Source of the DNA: Meghimatium bilineatum
Taxonomy: Eukaryota; Mollusca; Gastropoda; Stylommatophora; Philomycidae
Direction: 5' to 3'
DNA: 64,000 bases
Assembly: GCA_034231615.1 (NCBI GenBank)
Contig: CM067318.1
Coordinates: 37,109,382 to 37,173,381, forward strand
Shown here: positions 46,176 to 56,700 of the stretch, in pieces
Layout: each line of letters begins with the position of its first letter
Position numbering within the stretch: position 1 is the stretch's first letter
Notes under the pieces: model-generated
What the model was told of the DNA's origin: nothing
The model's input: the letters and a program-made list of their open reading frames with translations, nothing else
Databases searched by the model: none
Program-made: the position numbers and the translations under genes

Positions 46176-46490
46176 TTAACTCTTTCAGGACTTGATTATG
46201 TTTAGGTTTGGACCAAATTAATTTTATAAAATTTCCTTATATGTATTTTTTATTGTATCACTTGACATACTAATATTGATAAATAGTGTATGTGTAATAT
46301 ATCATTGGAAAGGGGAATGGATACAGAATATGAATATATAAGTACATTGATGGTATGTGATTACTTCACAAGGTTAGAGTTAGCCTTGTGAAGTAATAAA
46401 ATATCAAATCAAAGCCAGTATACTGGCGATTGGTCCTGTAGACCCATAGTATAAAGCCAGTATACTGGCGATTGGTCCGGAAAGAGTTAA
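46176..46490 (+). mobile_element. piggyBac-type MITE, complete, 315 bp
   Basis: Bounded by TTAA on both sides (46176-46179, 46487-46490) with 16-bp terminal inverted repeats differing at one base: TTAACTCTTTCAGGAC on the left, TTAACTCTTTCCGGAC read inward from the right. Near the right end a 22-bp motif, CAGTATACTGGCGATTGGTC, occurs twice, and an internal palindrome (CACAAGGTTAGAGTTAGCCTTGTG region) lies at 46368-46393. No coding sequence. Relatives at 17584-17800 and 63963-64000; the right end matches the autonomous-like end at 4799. Confidence 0.88.
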
Positions 46491-46732
46491 AAATGATGAA
46501 ACATTATTTAATAGCATAACAATGAATAAAATATTAAACGTAAGATGTTTTTGTACATCTGCTTGTAAGATGTGTTTTGTTGGTGTTTTAAGTGACATCT
46601 TTGCTCTCAGTTGTAAGTTATTGTTTCTTTACTCATTACATCACAATTTACATGTGCCATCATTTTATAAATATCTTATTTTATTGTAAGTAGACTGGCT
46701 ATAGGTAGACAATTGTTAACATGTGGACAAAA

Positions 46733-47668
46733 GTGAGGAAGATCTTCAAGAATTGATTAAAGTAGTAAAAGAACAAAGCAAGATTTAAGGCAACAGAGAC
46801 AAAGGGTGACAATGTGAGAAAATATTAGACAGTTTAACAACCTGGCATGGCAGGGAAACAACAACGATCTTGATACATAATGTTGGAGATAGAGAGCTGT
46901 GAAGAACCATGATCACCTACACCAGCCGGCATGGCACCTGATGATGATGAGAAAAAAGAAAGTAAAGAGAAAGGCCTCTTCTTCAACAGCAAGAAGACAG
47001 AGGTAATGTTTATCTCAAAGAAACAAAATCCCACAGTTTGCAAGGTTAAAGTGTGAACAACATGGTATTAAAAAATGGGGCCAACAACTCAAGTATTTAG
47101 GTACAACAATAACATCAGATGGAAGAAGTTCAACAGCAATAAGAAGCAGAGTAGAGCAGGCAAAAACAGCATTAAAAAATGAAAAATATATATTGTGTAA
47201 TATGATCCTCGATTAGAGGTTAGAAAGAGAGCCCCACAGTGCTACTTAACCCCTATACTAGCATATGGATGCGAGTATTGGACAATAAACAAACAGGATA
47301 GTCGGAAATTAGAGGCAACAGAGATGTGGATCTATAGAAGAATGCAGAGAATACCATGGACTGCCAGAAAAGCTAATGTGGAGATGTTTAAAGAGTCAAA
47401 TGTGAGACAGAGCTTAATCAATAATGTAAGAAAAAAGATAATCTTAATTTTTTGACCATGTTATGAGACTAGGAAGCTTGGATAACATAGTTATAACAGG
47501 CAAGATTGAAGGAAAGAAAGACAGAGGGTGACAATGTGAAAAAATATTAGCCAGTTTAACAACCTGGCATGGCAAAGAGTCAACAATGATCCTAATACGT
47601 AATACTAAAGATAGAGAGCTGTGGAGAACCATGATTGACTACCCAACCAGCATGGCACCTGATGATGA
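46733..47668 (+). pseudogene. LINE-R copy interrupted by a second LINE-R 3' end
   Basis: 46733-46786 codes for SEEDLQELIKVVKEQSK, just after the RT active site. 46787-46951 is a 3' end of the same family (GNRDKG-type and WHGRETTTIL-type blocks, then (GATGAT)n). At 46952 the first element resumes: SKEKGLFFNSKKTEVMFISK, QQLKYLGTTITSDGRSSTAI, LTPILAYGCEYWTINKQDSR, YRRMQRIPWTARKANVEMF and RQSLINNV. It ends with its own 3' end at 47668. Stops and frameshifts are common. Confidence 0.85.
46787..46951 (+). mobile_element. LINE-R 3' end inserted in a sister LINE-R
   Basis: AGGCAACAGAGACAAAGGGT, ACCTGGCATGGCAGGGAAAC, GTGAAGAACCATGATCACC and GCATGGCACCTGATGATGAT. The same block recurs at the natural 3' end of the host copy (47505-47668). 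Confidence 0.82.
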
Positions 47669-47669
47669 T

Positions 47670-47949
47670 GAGATGGACCATTGACTCTTGAATATTTTAA
47701 TATATAAAAGTGTGATTGGTAAAAACCAGATATGATTCATTTTGTCACTTATGTGTACAATTTTTCAATAAAAAACAGCTGCATATAAACATGAATATAT
47801 GAATATATATTTATATGAAATATACACCACATTTGAAAATCATGATATCATGTATATAGCAAGAGCAATAGTACTTACATAGAACACAGGTTTTTGAAGT
47901 TTCACTGATGACAACTGACAGACTATCACTAAGAGGTCATAGGACACAC
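47670..47949. other. No gene seen
   Basis: AT-rich DNA between the LINE-R 3' end and the hairpin element. Confidence 0.5.
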
Positions 47950-48185
47950 AAAAATACAAATAACAATACACAAGACATTTTCGAAATTTTGAACTGTTAG
48001 GTCTTTATCAAGAATATACAAAAGAAACAGTGAAAAAATAATAAGAACAGTAAGAACAATTGTTCTTGCTGTTTTTATTGGTTTTTTTTAATTGTTTTTT
48101 TTCACTGTTTGTTTTGTATATTCTTGAGAAAGACTTAATGGTTTGAAACGTTGAAAATGTATTGTGTATTGTTATTTGTATATTC
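47950..48185. mobile_element. Long hairpin (MITE-like), arms about 110 bp
   Basis: The left arm (ATACAAATAACAATACACAA, GAATATACAAAAGAAACAGT, AGAACAGTAAGAACAA) pairs with the right arm (TTGTTCTTGCTGTTTTTATT, CACTGTTTGTTTTGTATATT, TGTGTATTGTTATTTGTAT) with scattered mismatches and almost no loop. No coding sequence. A related right-arm sequence is at 8890-8960. Confidence 0.8.
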
Positions 48186-48370
48186 GTACAAACTTGCAAA
48201 AAGAGGTGCATCAAAACAATGAAAGGAAAGACCTTGCAATATCAGAACAGTTAAACAGATCCTCAGAAACAACATCAAGGAAATCTGAACATCCCTTATT
48301 TCTTAAATCAACATTAGTTATAATTGTATTGGTCAGCATCACTTAAAATGTCAATATTTTTTAGAATTAA

Positions 48371-48480
48371 TTCTCAACCTCCTGTAGGATCTCTCTTATA
48401 GTAGGACAATGATCCTATTAGATTTCCGGCAGAATGTATTCCAAAGAATGAACATGCATTTAGTGTTTCCGGTTAATATT
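48371..48480 (-). mobile_element. SINE-B 3' part, decayed
   Basis: The minus strand has CATTCTTTGGAATACATTCT, GCCGGAAATCTAATAGGATC and AGGAGGTTGAGAAT. Only the 3' half is recognisable. Confidence 0.65.
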
Positions 48481-50795
48481 CACTCTAATGCCAATGGTTT
48501 AGATCAATGCTGTCTTTGGAAAATATCAGTTTTATGTTGCTGGTTCATATTAATATTAAAGTCATTGCCAACATGAGTTCTGTTGTCATTTGTCTACATC
48601 AGTGGTGAAAGACAGTGGTTAAATAATGATTATATCTTAAACTTTCAGTTCATTTATTTATAGTTGTTATTGTACACATGAGGCTTTCTTGTAGACTTGG
48701 ACATAATCTTTAATGTTTCAATCAAACAACAAATTAATAGAGAAATAGTTCAGGAAAAGTCTTGCATTGATTTGAGATATAAGGTGAATGTTTTAAATAA
48801 AACAGACAAATCATAATAACAGACTTCGTGTTGCACAAAGATGGTGGCCCAGACAGATAATGTTGACGCTACAATACATTCTTCATATTCTACGAATCAA
48901 AGCTAATCTGCAGGAGGTACACTGAAAACCAGCATTTATGTAGATATCACAAGATACTACCCTACTGTCGAAGTAACAAAAAAATGTCTGTCTATATGGA
49001 ACGGAACTTGAAACAGGACATTTATGATACACAATTCAATTCAAGTGATATGATAAGCGGTCAAAGAAGAGTTCAAAAGAGGTCACAAATGTCATTCAAG
49101 AGTTCAGCCACAAAACACACAGCCGGGGTTCTAGCTTCACTGTCCACAGAATAACAATCTGGCTCACAGGGGAGTCTCTGTAAAATAAATAGTGGGGAAC
49201 CTACAATGACCTAAAAACTGCTCTATATATGATCAATATCAGACTAGATGTATAATAATTGATTGCAGAAGAACAATAACAAATATTAATGAACACCAAT
49301 AATTCTAAGGTTCTCTCACATATGCTACAGTTACAGGACAAATGTATGTGGACATTTTAAAACTGAGAACGAGAAGATAGCATCAGGATTTGCATTTGAA
49401 TGCATCTCATTCCCTCTATATAATTTTGGTTGATTTCCAGAATCTAATTAAAGTAAGTAAATTTTTCTTTTTTTCACATCATTAAGGCATATTTGGGAAT
49501 ACAGTGTTAGGCCCATAATTTTCATTAATAATGGCATAACTAGGGATGATGTAGTCACCCCCATATCTTTAGTTTCCCAGAAGACCTAGTACATATTTTC
49601 TTATGTTGGATCAACCTAGATGATTTAAAAAATATTTCCGGTTGAAATGGAAATTAAATCTTGGATCACAGGACCAAGAAACCAGTTCACTAACCAACCA
49701 AACGGCTTCCCGAATCCAATTATAACAGAGAAATTTATATTCAAAATGCAGACTTGTCACAAACAGATGTCTCCAATACACACATTTTATAAGATGACTA
49801 GGGGTAAAAACAAAACATAGACTTGTGGAGTGAGCAAAAAAATTATCCAATAGAAGAAAAGATTACAAAGAAAATGTAAAGATAGATAGAAAATGTAAAG
49901 ATAGATAAGATAACTTGTAAGATGGAAGCAAAATACATTTTCTTTGCACTAGAGCAAATAAAGGAAGCTAATGTCAAGTAACACTGATCAAAAACATTAT
50001 AATATAAAATATATAGTTTTATGACATTTCTACCCATTATAAATGCACAAGCAATAATAAATGCACAACACATATAGCACTACTGTTAAACCTCCTTTTA
50101 ACAAAATCCCTATATTGATATTCTTCTGAAGTTGATCACATATTGGTCTACATTGACTGATACACACCACTGTAAATTATCTGTACAGTAAACTCATTCC
50201 ATAAAGTGACCACCACACAGGTTGTCTAGTTTGCTACAGTCTCTTGGGTGGTCAAATTATAAATGTTCTACTGTATACATAAACTATATAAGAACAGTTC
50301 TTCTTCATGAGAAAATCAGCTAAAAATTGTGTTTTACAAATATTGATTTGTGGAGAGTGCTTATCATGAAATTCTCTTTTGAAGTGGTACAGGAAATATC
50401 ATAGGCCTATTAATAATCAGCAAACACATAACCTTTCAAGGTCGTAGTTCGACTTTGGAAAAATCCACAAAATCCCACCATGGTTATATCTTCCCAGTGT
50501 AAGTGTGGAGAATCTTAATCCAGTTTTTAATATTATCAAACCATCTTCAGATCAAAACTTTCAGATATAAGTATGTTCTAGGCGAACGAAAGAAGGAGAC
50601 AAAGAATCAATCCATCAAGTCAATTAAAGTTTACTATTGCTGATAAGCTGTTATATTTAAACCACATGAAAGGCAGATCACAGTTTGTGAGATGGGGTGC
50701 ATGATTGGTGACTGGATTATCAAACTGTGACCTCCACTATATTTTGATGGTTAAAAGCTCTGATAGGCTATAACTAAATTAGACAAATGTCTGTG
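48481..50795. other. No gene seen; AT-rich
   Basis: No LINE, tandem array or exon recognised. Frames at 49611-49850 and 49843-50073 (minus) are hydrophobic but lack similarity or splice context. Confidence 0.5.
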
Positions 50796-50799
50796 ATTT

Positions 50800-51200
50800 A
50801 AAGGAATGTTTCTCACCAAAATTTGTAGTTTTATTTAAGTAAACATTAACTAATCCTTGTAGGGCCTCTTTTGTCCACCATGGGAATGTACCTATGCCCT
50901 TCTGCACATAGAGAGGAGTATCTTTGATAGATAATGATCTAGTATGTGATCTTACTAACAAATCTATGAATATTATCAATGCTAGGGATGCCAGCTCTGT
51001 CAAGGACAATGATATTCAGAGTTTTGTCTTGCCATCTGATGTTCATCACTAGTCTGAGACTATTTGTGTGGAAGAGATTGAGTGTTCTCACACACTGCCT
51101 ATATATAGTCCATGTTTCACAAGAGTATAACATCATTTGAAGTACCACTGTTCTGGAAATCTTCATCTTAGTCTGTAGGTTAATGCCATTTCTATGATTT
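50800..51200 (-). pseudogene. LINE-A-like RT C-terminal fragment
   Basis: The minus strand reads RTVVLQMMLYSCETWTIYRQ, CVRTLNLFHTNSLRLVMNIR and WQDKTLNIIVLDRAGIPSID. This matches VLPTLLYAxxTWTVYAR...LRxLLxIRWQDxVPDxEVLxxxxxxSI in LINE-A. It then decays (FPWWTKEALQ-type, from the GGQKKRFKD block). Stops throughout. Confidence 0.8.
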
Positions 51201-51264
51201 AAAGCCTTAGATCAACTGATAATGGATATATGAAAGCTTCATAAAATTTCATGTTATGTGGTGA

Positions 51265-51990
51265 AGAAATATTCTTAGATCTAGTCAAGCTTGAATCGAG
51301 AACGTTAGTGACATCTTTGTTAGGCCTAGTCAAGCTTGGATCGAGAACGTTAGTGACATCTTTGTTAGACCTAGTCAAGCTTGGATCGAGAACGTTAGTG
51401 ACATCTTTGTTAGATCTAGTCAAGCTTGGATTGAGAAGGTTAGTGACATCTTTGTTAGATCTAGTCAATCTTGGATTGAGAAGGTTAGTGACATCTTTGT
51501 TAGATCTAGTCAAGCTTGGATTGAGAAGGTTAGTGACATCTTTGTTAGATCTAGTCAAGCTTGGATTGAGAAGGTTAGTGACATCTTTGTTAGATCTAGT
51601 CAAGCTTGGATTGAGAAGGTTAGTGACATCTTTGTTAGATCTAGTCAATCGTGGATTGAGAAGGTTAGTGACATCTTTGTTAGATCTAGTCAAGCTTGGA
51701 TTGAGAAGGTTAGTGACATCTTTGTTAGATCTAGTCAAGCTTGGATTGAGAAGGTTAGTGACATCTTTGTTAGATCTAGTCAAGCTTGGATTGAGAAGGT
51801 AAGTGACATCTTTGTTAGACCTAGTCAAGCTTGGATCAAGAAGGTAAGTGACATCTTTGTTAGATCTAGTCAAGCTTGGATTGAGAAGGTAAGTGATATC
51901 TAGATTAGATCTAGTCAAGCTTGGATCGAGAAGGTTAGTGACATATTTGTTAGACCTAGTCAAGCTTGGATCAAGAAGGTTAGTGATATC
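51265..51990. repeat. 45-bp minisatellite, about 16 copies
   Basis: Units of TTAGATCTAGTCAAGCTTGG, ATTGAGAAGGTTAGTGACAT, CTTTG. Because 45 is a multiple of three, a 254-codon minus frame and a 183-codon plus frame stay open with a 15-residue period (LTRSNKDVTNLLNPS on the minus strand). A single diverged monomer with the same flanks lies at 56770-56815, so the array grew inside a dispersed element. Confidence 0.95.
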
Positions 51991-52837
51991 TAAGTGTTTT
52001 ATTTAATTTTAACAGATGATATCAACATGTTTTATTTATTTCCATAGAAGATAATATGAGCACGTTAGTTTGGTTATGAAATAGCATTACAAATATAATA
52101 AGCCTAGAAATTGGGCCTATCCCACAGAACTGACACAAACTTGTCAGTCAGTCATTTTATATAAAATTATGCAATTGTCTTAAAAGAAGATGATGTGCAG
52201 GGAGAAAGTTATGTAGTTTGTATTTGCCAAATTTGGTGTGGCAAACACTAAATGCAGACATGGTAACTCAATATTGAATGTATTTTCTTAGATATTATGC
52301 CAACACTTTGTATATGGGAGATTCTGATCTAGTCCTTTTTGTGATAATTTGTTTATTTACATAAAGAAACTATTAAGATCAAATGTTGTATATATTTTAA
52401 GTTATGCTAGACCATGAGTTTTATTAATACAATAAACAAAATGCCAGATAGTATCTCACAAAGAGTGTAGCTGAAACACAAATAGGAATTGGTAACAGTA
52501 AGGATAAGTAATACATTACTTTTGCTAATAAGCTAATAAATAAGTAAAAATAATAAATGTAAATGATAAGAAATAATAAATGTAAATAAAAAAAAAAAAA
52601 GAACACATATATTTTCTAAATAATATTACAACAAATTGGTCTTTTAGAAAACATTAAAACAACAACCAAAAAATGCAAATAAAATCAATGAATATCACGC
52701 AAAGAATGGTTCAGTGCCTTAAGACAGATGTTATTAAAACTCAATAGAGATTTGAATTTGCTGTGAAGCAAATTTCCTGGCATATATTAGAAATGGATAT
52801 GTAGTAGGTTCTTTATGATTTTATTTTTCCATATTTT
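51991..52837. other. No gene seen
   Basis: 51995-52100 (TAATTTTAACAGATGATATC, GAGCACGTTAGTTTGGTTAT) matches 56660-56850. The rest is AT-rich and featureless. Confidence 0.5.
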
Positions 52838-52998
52838 ATCCAAGAGCAATTCCCTCCAGGGCCAGATAAATGGAACACATTATATGGAACAAAACAACAA
52901 CTTACAGACACATGCATATATCACACAATGGTATTGGGTCAAAGGGCATGAGCCCATGGACCGCTGGATCAGCAACTAACCAACCATCCAAGAGCAAT
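52838..52998 (+). mobile_element. SINE-C copy with 13-bp target-site duplication
   Basis: A 135-bp body (52851-52985) from TCCCTCCAGGGCCAGATAAA to GATCAGCAACTAACCAACC. Exact ATCCAAGAGCAAT occurs at 52838-52850 and 52986-52998. The body has no clear pol III boxes. It contains a short self-complementary part, GGGCATGAGCCC. Confidence 0.9.
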
Positions 52999-52999
52999 C

Positions 53000-53577
53000 A
53001 TGCTTGGAATTTGTTGGTCTTATTTCTTTTGGTTATATTAATTATTTTAAATTAAGCTAGCGCAGGATAATGAAAAATCTTTGGTAAGGTACCAGCAACA
53101 TAGTCAAACTATGTGTGAAATCAAGAACATATTGTTATCACTCAGTTTAAATGAATATATGATAGATTACGTTCATAATTAAAATATATAATTTTTTACA
53201 ATTGTTGTGACAAAAAAATTGTCAGAAAAAATTATTATGGAAGAATATAATATAAATGATGTAATGAAAAAATTAAATATAAAAAATGTATATGTTTGTG
53301 ACAAAATATGATCAAAAAACTTTTTTCATGGAAGAATATAACATGAATTATGCAACGAATGAATTAAATGTAAAAAAAAATGGATGTTGTTCATAATTAA
53401 TTTGCATAAAACATTCAGATGACTAACACATTAGCCTATGATGTGACCAAAAAAATATCATTTACAATATTTGTGTAGATAACTTCTCTTGATGTTTATA
53501 TTCACTGCTTTCAGAGGAAAGGCTCTTGTTTGCATAAATAATGCACATTGTTTTGGATTACAACAAATAGGTACACT
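53000..53577. other. No gene seen; imperfect 110-bp duplication
   Basis: GGAAGAATATAA...ATGAATTAAAT-type sequence occurs twice (about 53180-53290 and 53290-53390). It lies downstream of the calpain poly(A) signal. Confidence 0.5.
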
Positions 53578-53583
53578 TTTATT
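53578..53583 (-). terminator. Poly(A) signal AATAAA of the calpain-like gene
   Basis: AATAAA on the minus strand, 151 bases after the stop codon at 53736-53734. It is the first canonical signal in the 3' UTR. Confidence 0.6.
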
Positions 53584-53733
53584 GGTGATGCTTTCTTAGG
53601 AAAAAAAAAATTAATGATTTAATATTTGTTTCAGTATCTCTTGTGCCGTTGGGCAAAATGAGAATTGATAGGTCTATATCAGTAGAATATAAATCTGTCA
53701 GCAGCATCTTCAACTTGTCCATAGACCTGTTCT

Positions 53734-53760
53734 TTAAATGCTGAGTCCAAATGTCATCCA
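53734..53760 (-). CDS. Calpain-like terminal exon D
   Basis: Acceptor CTTTTTTCAG before 53760. Codes WMTFGLSI and TAA. Short terminal calpain exons coding a W-x-x-x-x-M-like end are known from the family. Confidence 0.78.
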   Translation of the reverse strand, partial: WMTFGLSI

Positions 53761-56700
53761 CTGAAAAAAGATTTTCAAATTAGATTTACTTAGGTAGAAA
53801 CAAGTGCCTGAGAAATACAATTATTACATGAGTAATTTGAAAAAACAGTAAAAATTAAACAAGTAAATGAAAAAACACAAATAAAACATGAGTCTTCTAG
53901 AAACTTTGCAAACAAAATTAGAATTAAAACAACAAGAAACAATGAATTTTAAAAATAAATATCATATCAAATGACATATTCTTTCCAAAAACATTGACTT
54001 CATTGTGGATACTGTCCAGGGCAAGCAGGTCTGCATTGGCCAGAGACATGTGCATACATTATTCGATATCACTGGTCCATCATCTTCTTGGTCTTCCTCT
54101 TCTTCTATTGCCTGGCACTCTGCCCTCTAGAATGAGCCTTTCTATACCATCATGTTGCTTTAAGTGTCCAGAATACTGTAGCTTCCTTCTTATGATGGCA
54201 TTAGAAGCCACCCTTCATTTAGTTTCAGTAATTTCAAAATGTCAATGTTCTTCCTTTTCTCTGTCCATGACCTTTGTCCATGTTGTCCATGATCTCTGTC
54301 TTTGGACCTTTCTGTAGCATTTCATTTCAAATGAATTTATTCTTGGATATTGTCTTGTTTAAAATTCAAGTCTCACACCTATATGTTGCCAATGGGAAAA
54401 CACATGATATTTTAGTGTTGTTATTACTACTTTCCCATAGCTTTCTCATTTGTGTTAATTTGAGTGTTGCAATTGCAAAAATAAATACATGAAATATAAC
54501 CTATATTGCTTTTGAATTCTAATTTGCTTGCAGATTTCTAAACTGAATATATGGTTGAATAGGTCTTAATAAATTACATGTTTGTAGTAAAATTGTTCTA
54601 TAGACTATACATCACATGTGTGTAAGTTCTCTGCATGAGTTTTGACTGCTGTAATGTCTTGCTCATTTATTTTCTTTGTAAATTGTACAAAAGGAATTAC
54701 AATAATTTACAATTTCTTATTGAAACTAAAAATGCATGTCAAACATGAAAACCTATTCTATTGCTTCAACAACTCATAGGAATGCTACGTATAAGAAGAA
54801 CTATTTGACTGCACAGTAACATCAATACAGAAAACTAAAACTACTTTAATCTTAAATATGTTACCTCATTCAATTCTATGTCCATTTTACCATTTCTCTT
54901 CAGCTCCAAACATTTGGCTGAAAAAAAAATTCATTGCGATTACATTTGTTTTTTGCAATATACAAATTTATAATGCAAACAACTCTACATATAGAATTAT
55001 ATATTAACATTCAGTTATGAATCAACATTATTGCACCCAGGGTAGACACATAGATGCTCCTCATTTGGTCCTACATTCGTCCAGTTTTACTAGTTCCATA
55101 TTTCTTACCAAATTCTCCCTATCTCATCCTCAATGTATCATAAATCCCTGTGTTTGCATACATCAAGCACTCATGAAGCAGTTTCTGCACATCTTTATTA
55201 CCCATTGTCAATTCCCAGACTTTTGGTTGATTGTATAAAAAAATATGTCTGCTCACTCATTACTGCGAATTCCTGCGTGCACCAGGCAGTAGATCCACAT
55301 GATGCCAATTATATTGGAATTTAAGTAGCTACAGAAGCCATCTAATCATATCAAAGATCCCCATCGAGGCCAGCACCATGTAGTGGTGATGGGGCTTAGT
55401 TCAGTCATCAGGGGCTGGAAACTAAGACTGGTCGGGCAGTCCCACTCGAGCAGGACCATAGTCCTGCCCAAGTAAGCAGAGTGCTGAAGACGGAGACATC
55501 CAGCCAAAAGGCGCACAGATAATCAGGATGCCATGCACAAAACAGCCATGTGTACATGTGGACAGGCAGCACAGAGTGCCAAACATATACTTCAAGAGTG
55601 TTCTGAGCATGAAACAATGAGGCAGACATATTGGCCAGAGGAAACAACACTGGAATCAAAGCTCTATGGGACACTGTATGAACTACAAAAGACAGTGAGT
55701 TTTATTCAGGAGACAGAATTACAGATATAGACATGTTTCAAGTGAATGAAAGAATAAAAAAAAAATATCAAAGATGGCCATTTTTTAAACTTTTAAAGCA
55801 TGGACAGAGTATGACATTTAATAAATGAAGTTCCAGAGAATCATTTGAGGGTAGCCAAAACAGCCTTTGCAACCATCCACATGCTGGATATGGTTGTCTT
55901 GTATGCTCCACTGTGCTAAATGAAAACTTTCCCACTAAAACTTACTTTAAAAACCCCAAGCAAGACTAACTACAACACACAGATCCATCTGTTTATATAG
56001 TGTCATCAACATTCCCATCAATATTCTGTAGACTTAAAAAGATGTTATAAAATATCACCTCAAGAGTGATGTGCATATGCAGTTTTGTGTCTGCCCAAAC
56101 TACTATCTGAACTGTGCATGCAGGAAAATTTTTAGAGGAAATATGGATCATAAGAGATTTCATGTAACAGTAAGCATCTTCTGGATGAGAACTCTGTGGT
56201 TGATGAGAATGTTATTAAGACATTAAAGGAGTGTGAAATTACTCAAGGGGAGAGTATAGGGAGAATAGGATGTTGAAGATATTCAAGAATGGGCTATGGA
56301 AACTATCAGCATACATACACCTCACCATTTGCTGAAAAATATGGAATTCTTATGTGGATGTAATTCTGTCTGTTCAAAATCATTAATCAAGTAACAGTAG
56401 CAGAATTGCAACCATTGTTAAGCAAGTTTTACAACTATGGTAAAAAGTTTTGATTTAGTTGTTTTTTCAGGAAAAGTGAGAACACTGCTAGCACTACCTC
56501 TAGTTTCCTTGTTAGTCAAGGTTGTGTGCAAAACAACTGACAAATTAAAGCATTTTCAATGTTTCAGTTATCATGTTTATATCATCTCAAATCAACGAAA
56601 TGGAAGCCATTTTTAGTGAAATTGTTATGGATTGTTTCTAATGATGAGGAAATTATGTTTGTTTTCAAAGAAGATATTATGAACATGTTAGTTTTGTTAT

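Noticed and set aside
51199..51963. 254-codon repetitive protein on the minus strand
   Set aside because: Open only because the 45-bp unit is a multiple of three; the plus strand is open too and a non-coding monomer exists at 56770.
53579..53761. 60-codon minus ORF beginning at ATG in exon D
   Set aside because: It is the wrong frame. The splice phase from exon C puts exon D in the frame that stops after eight residues.
55359..55395. HDV-like or hammerhead ribozyme at the start of the composite retroposon
   Set aside because: There is a hairpin (CCCCATC with GATGGGG), but I could not place the conserved catalytic core of either class. Left as a question in the findings.
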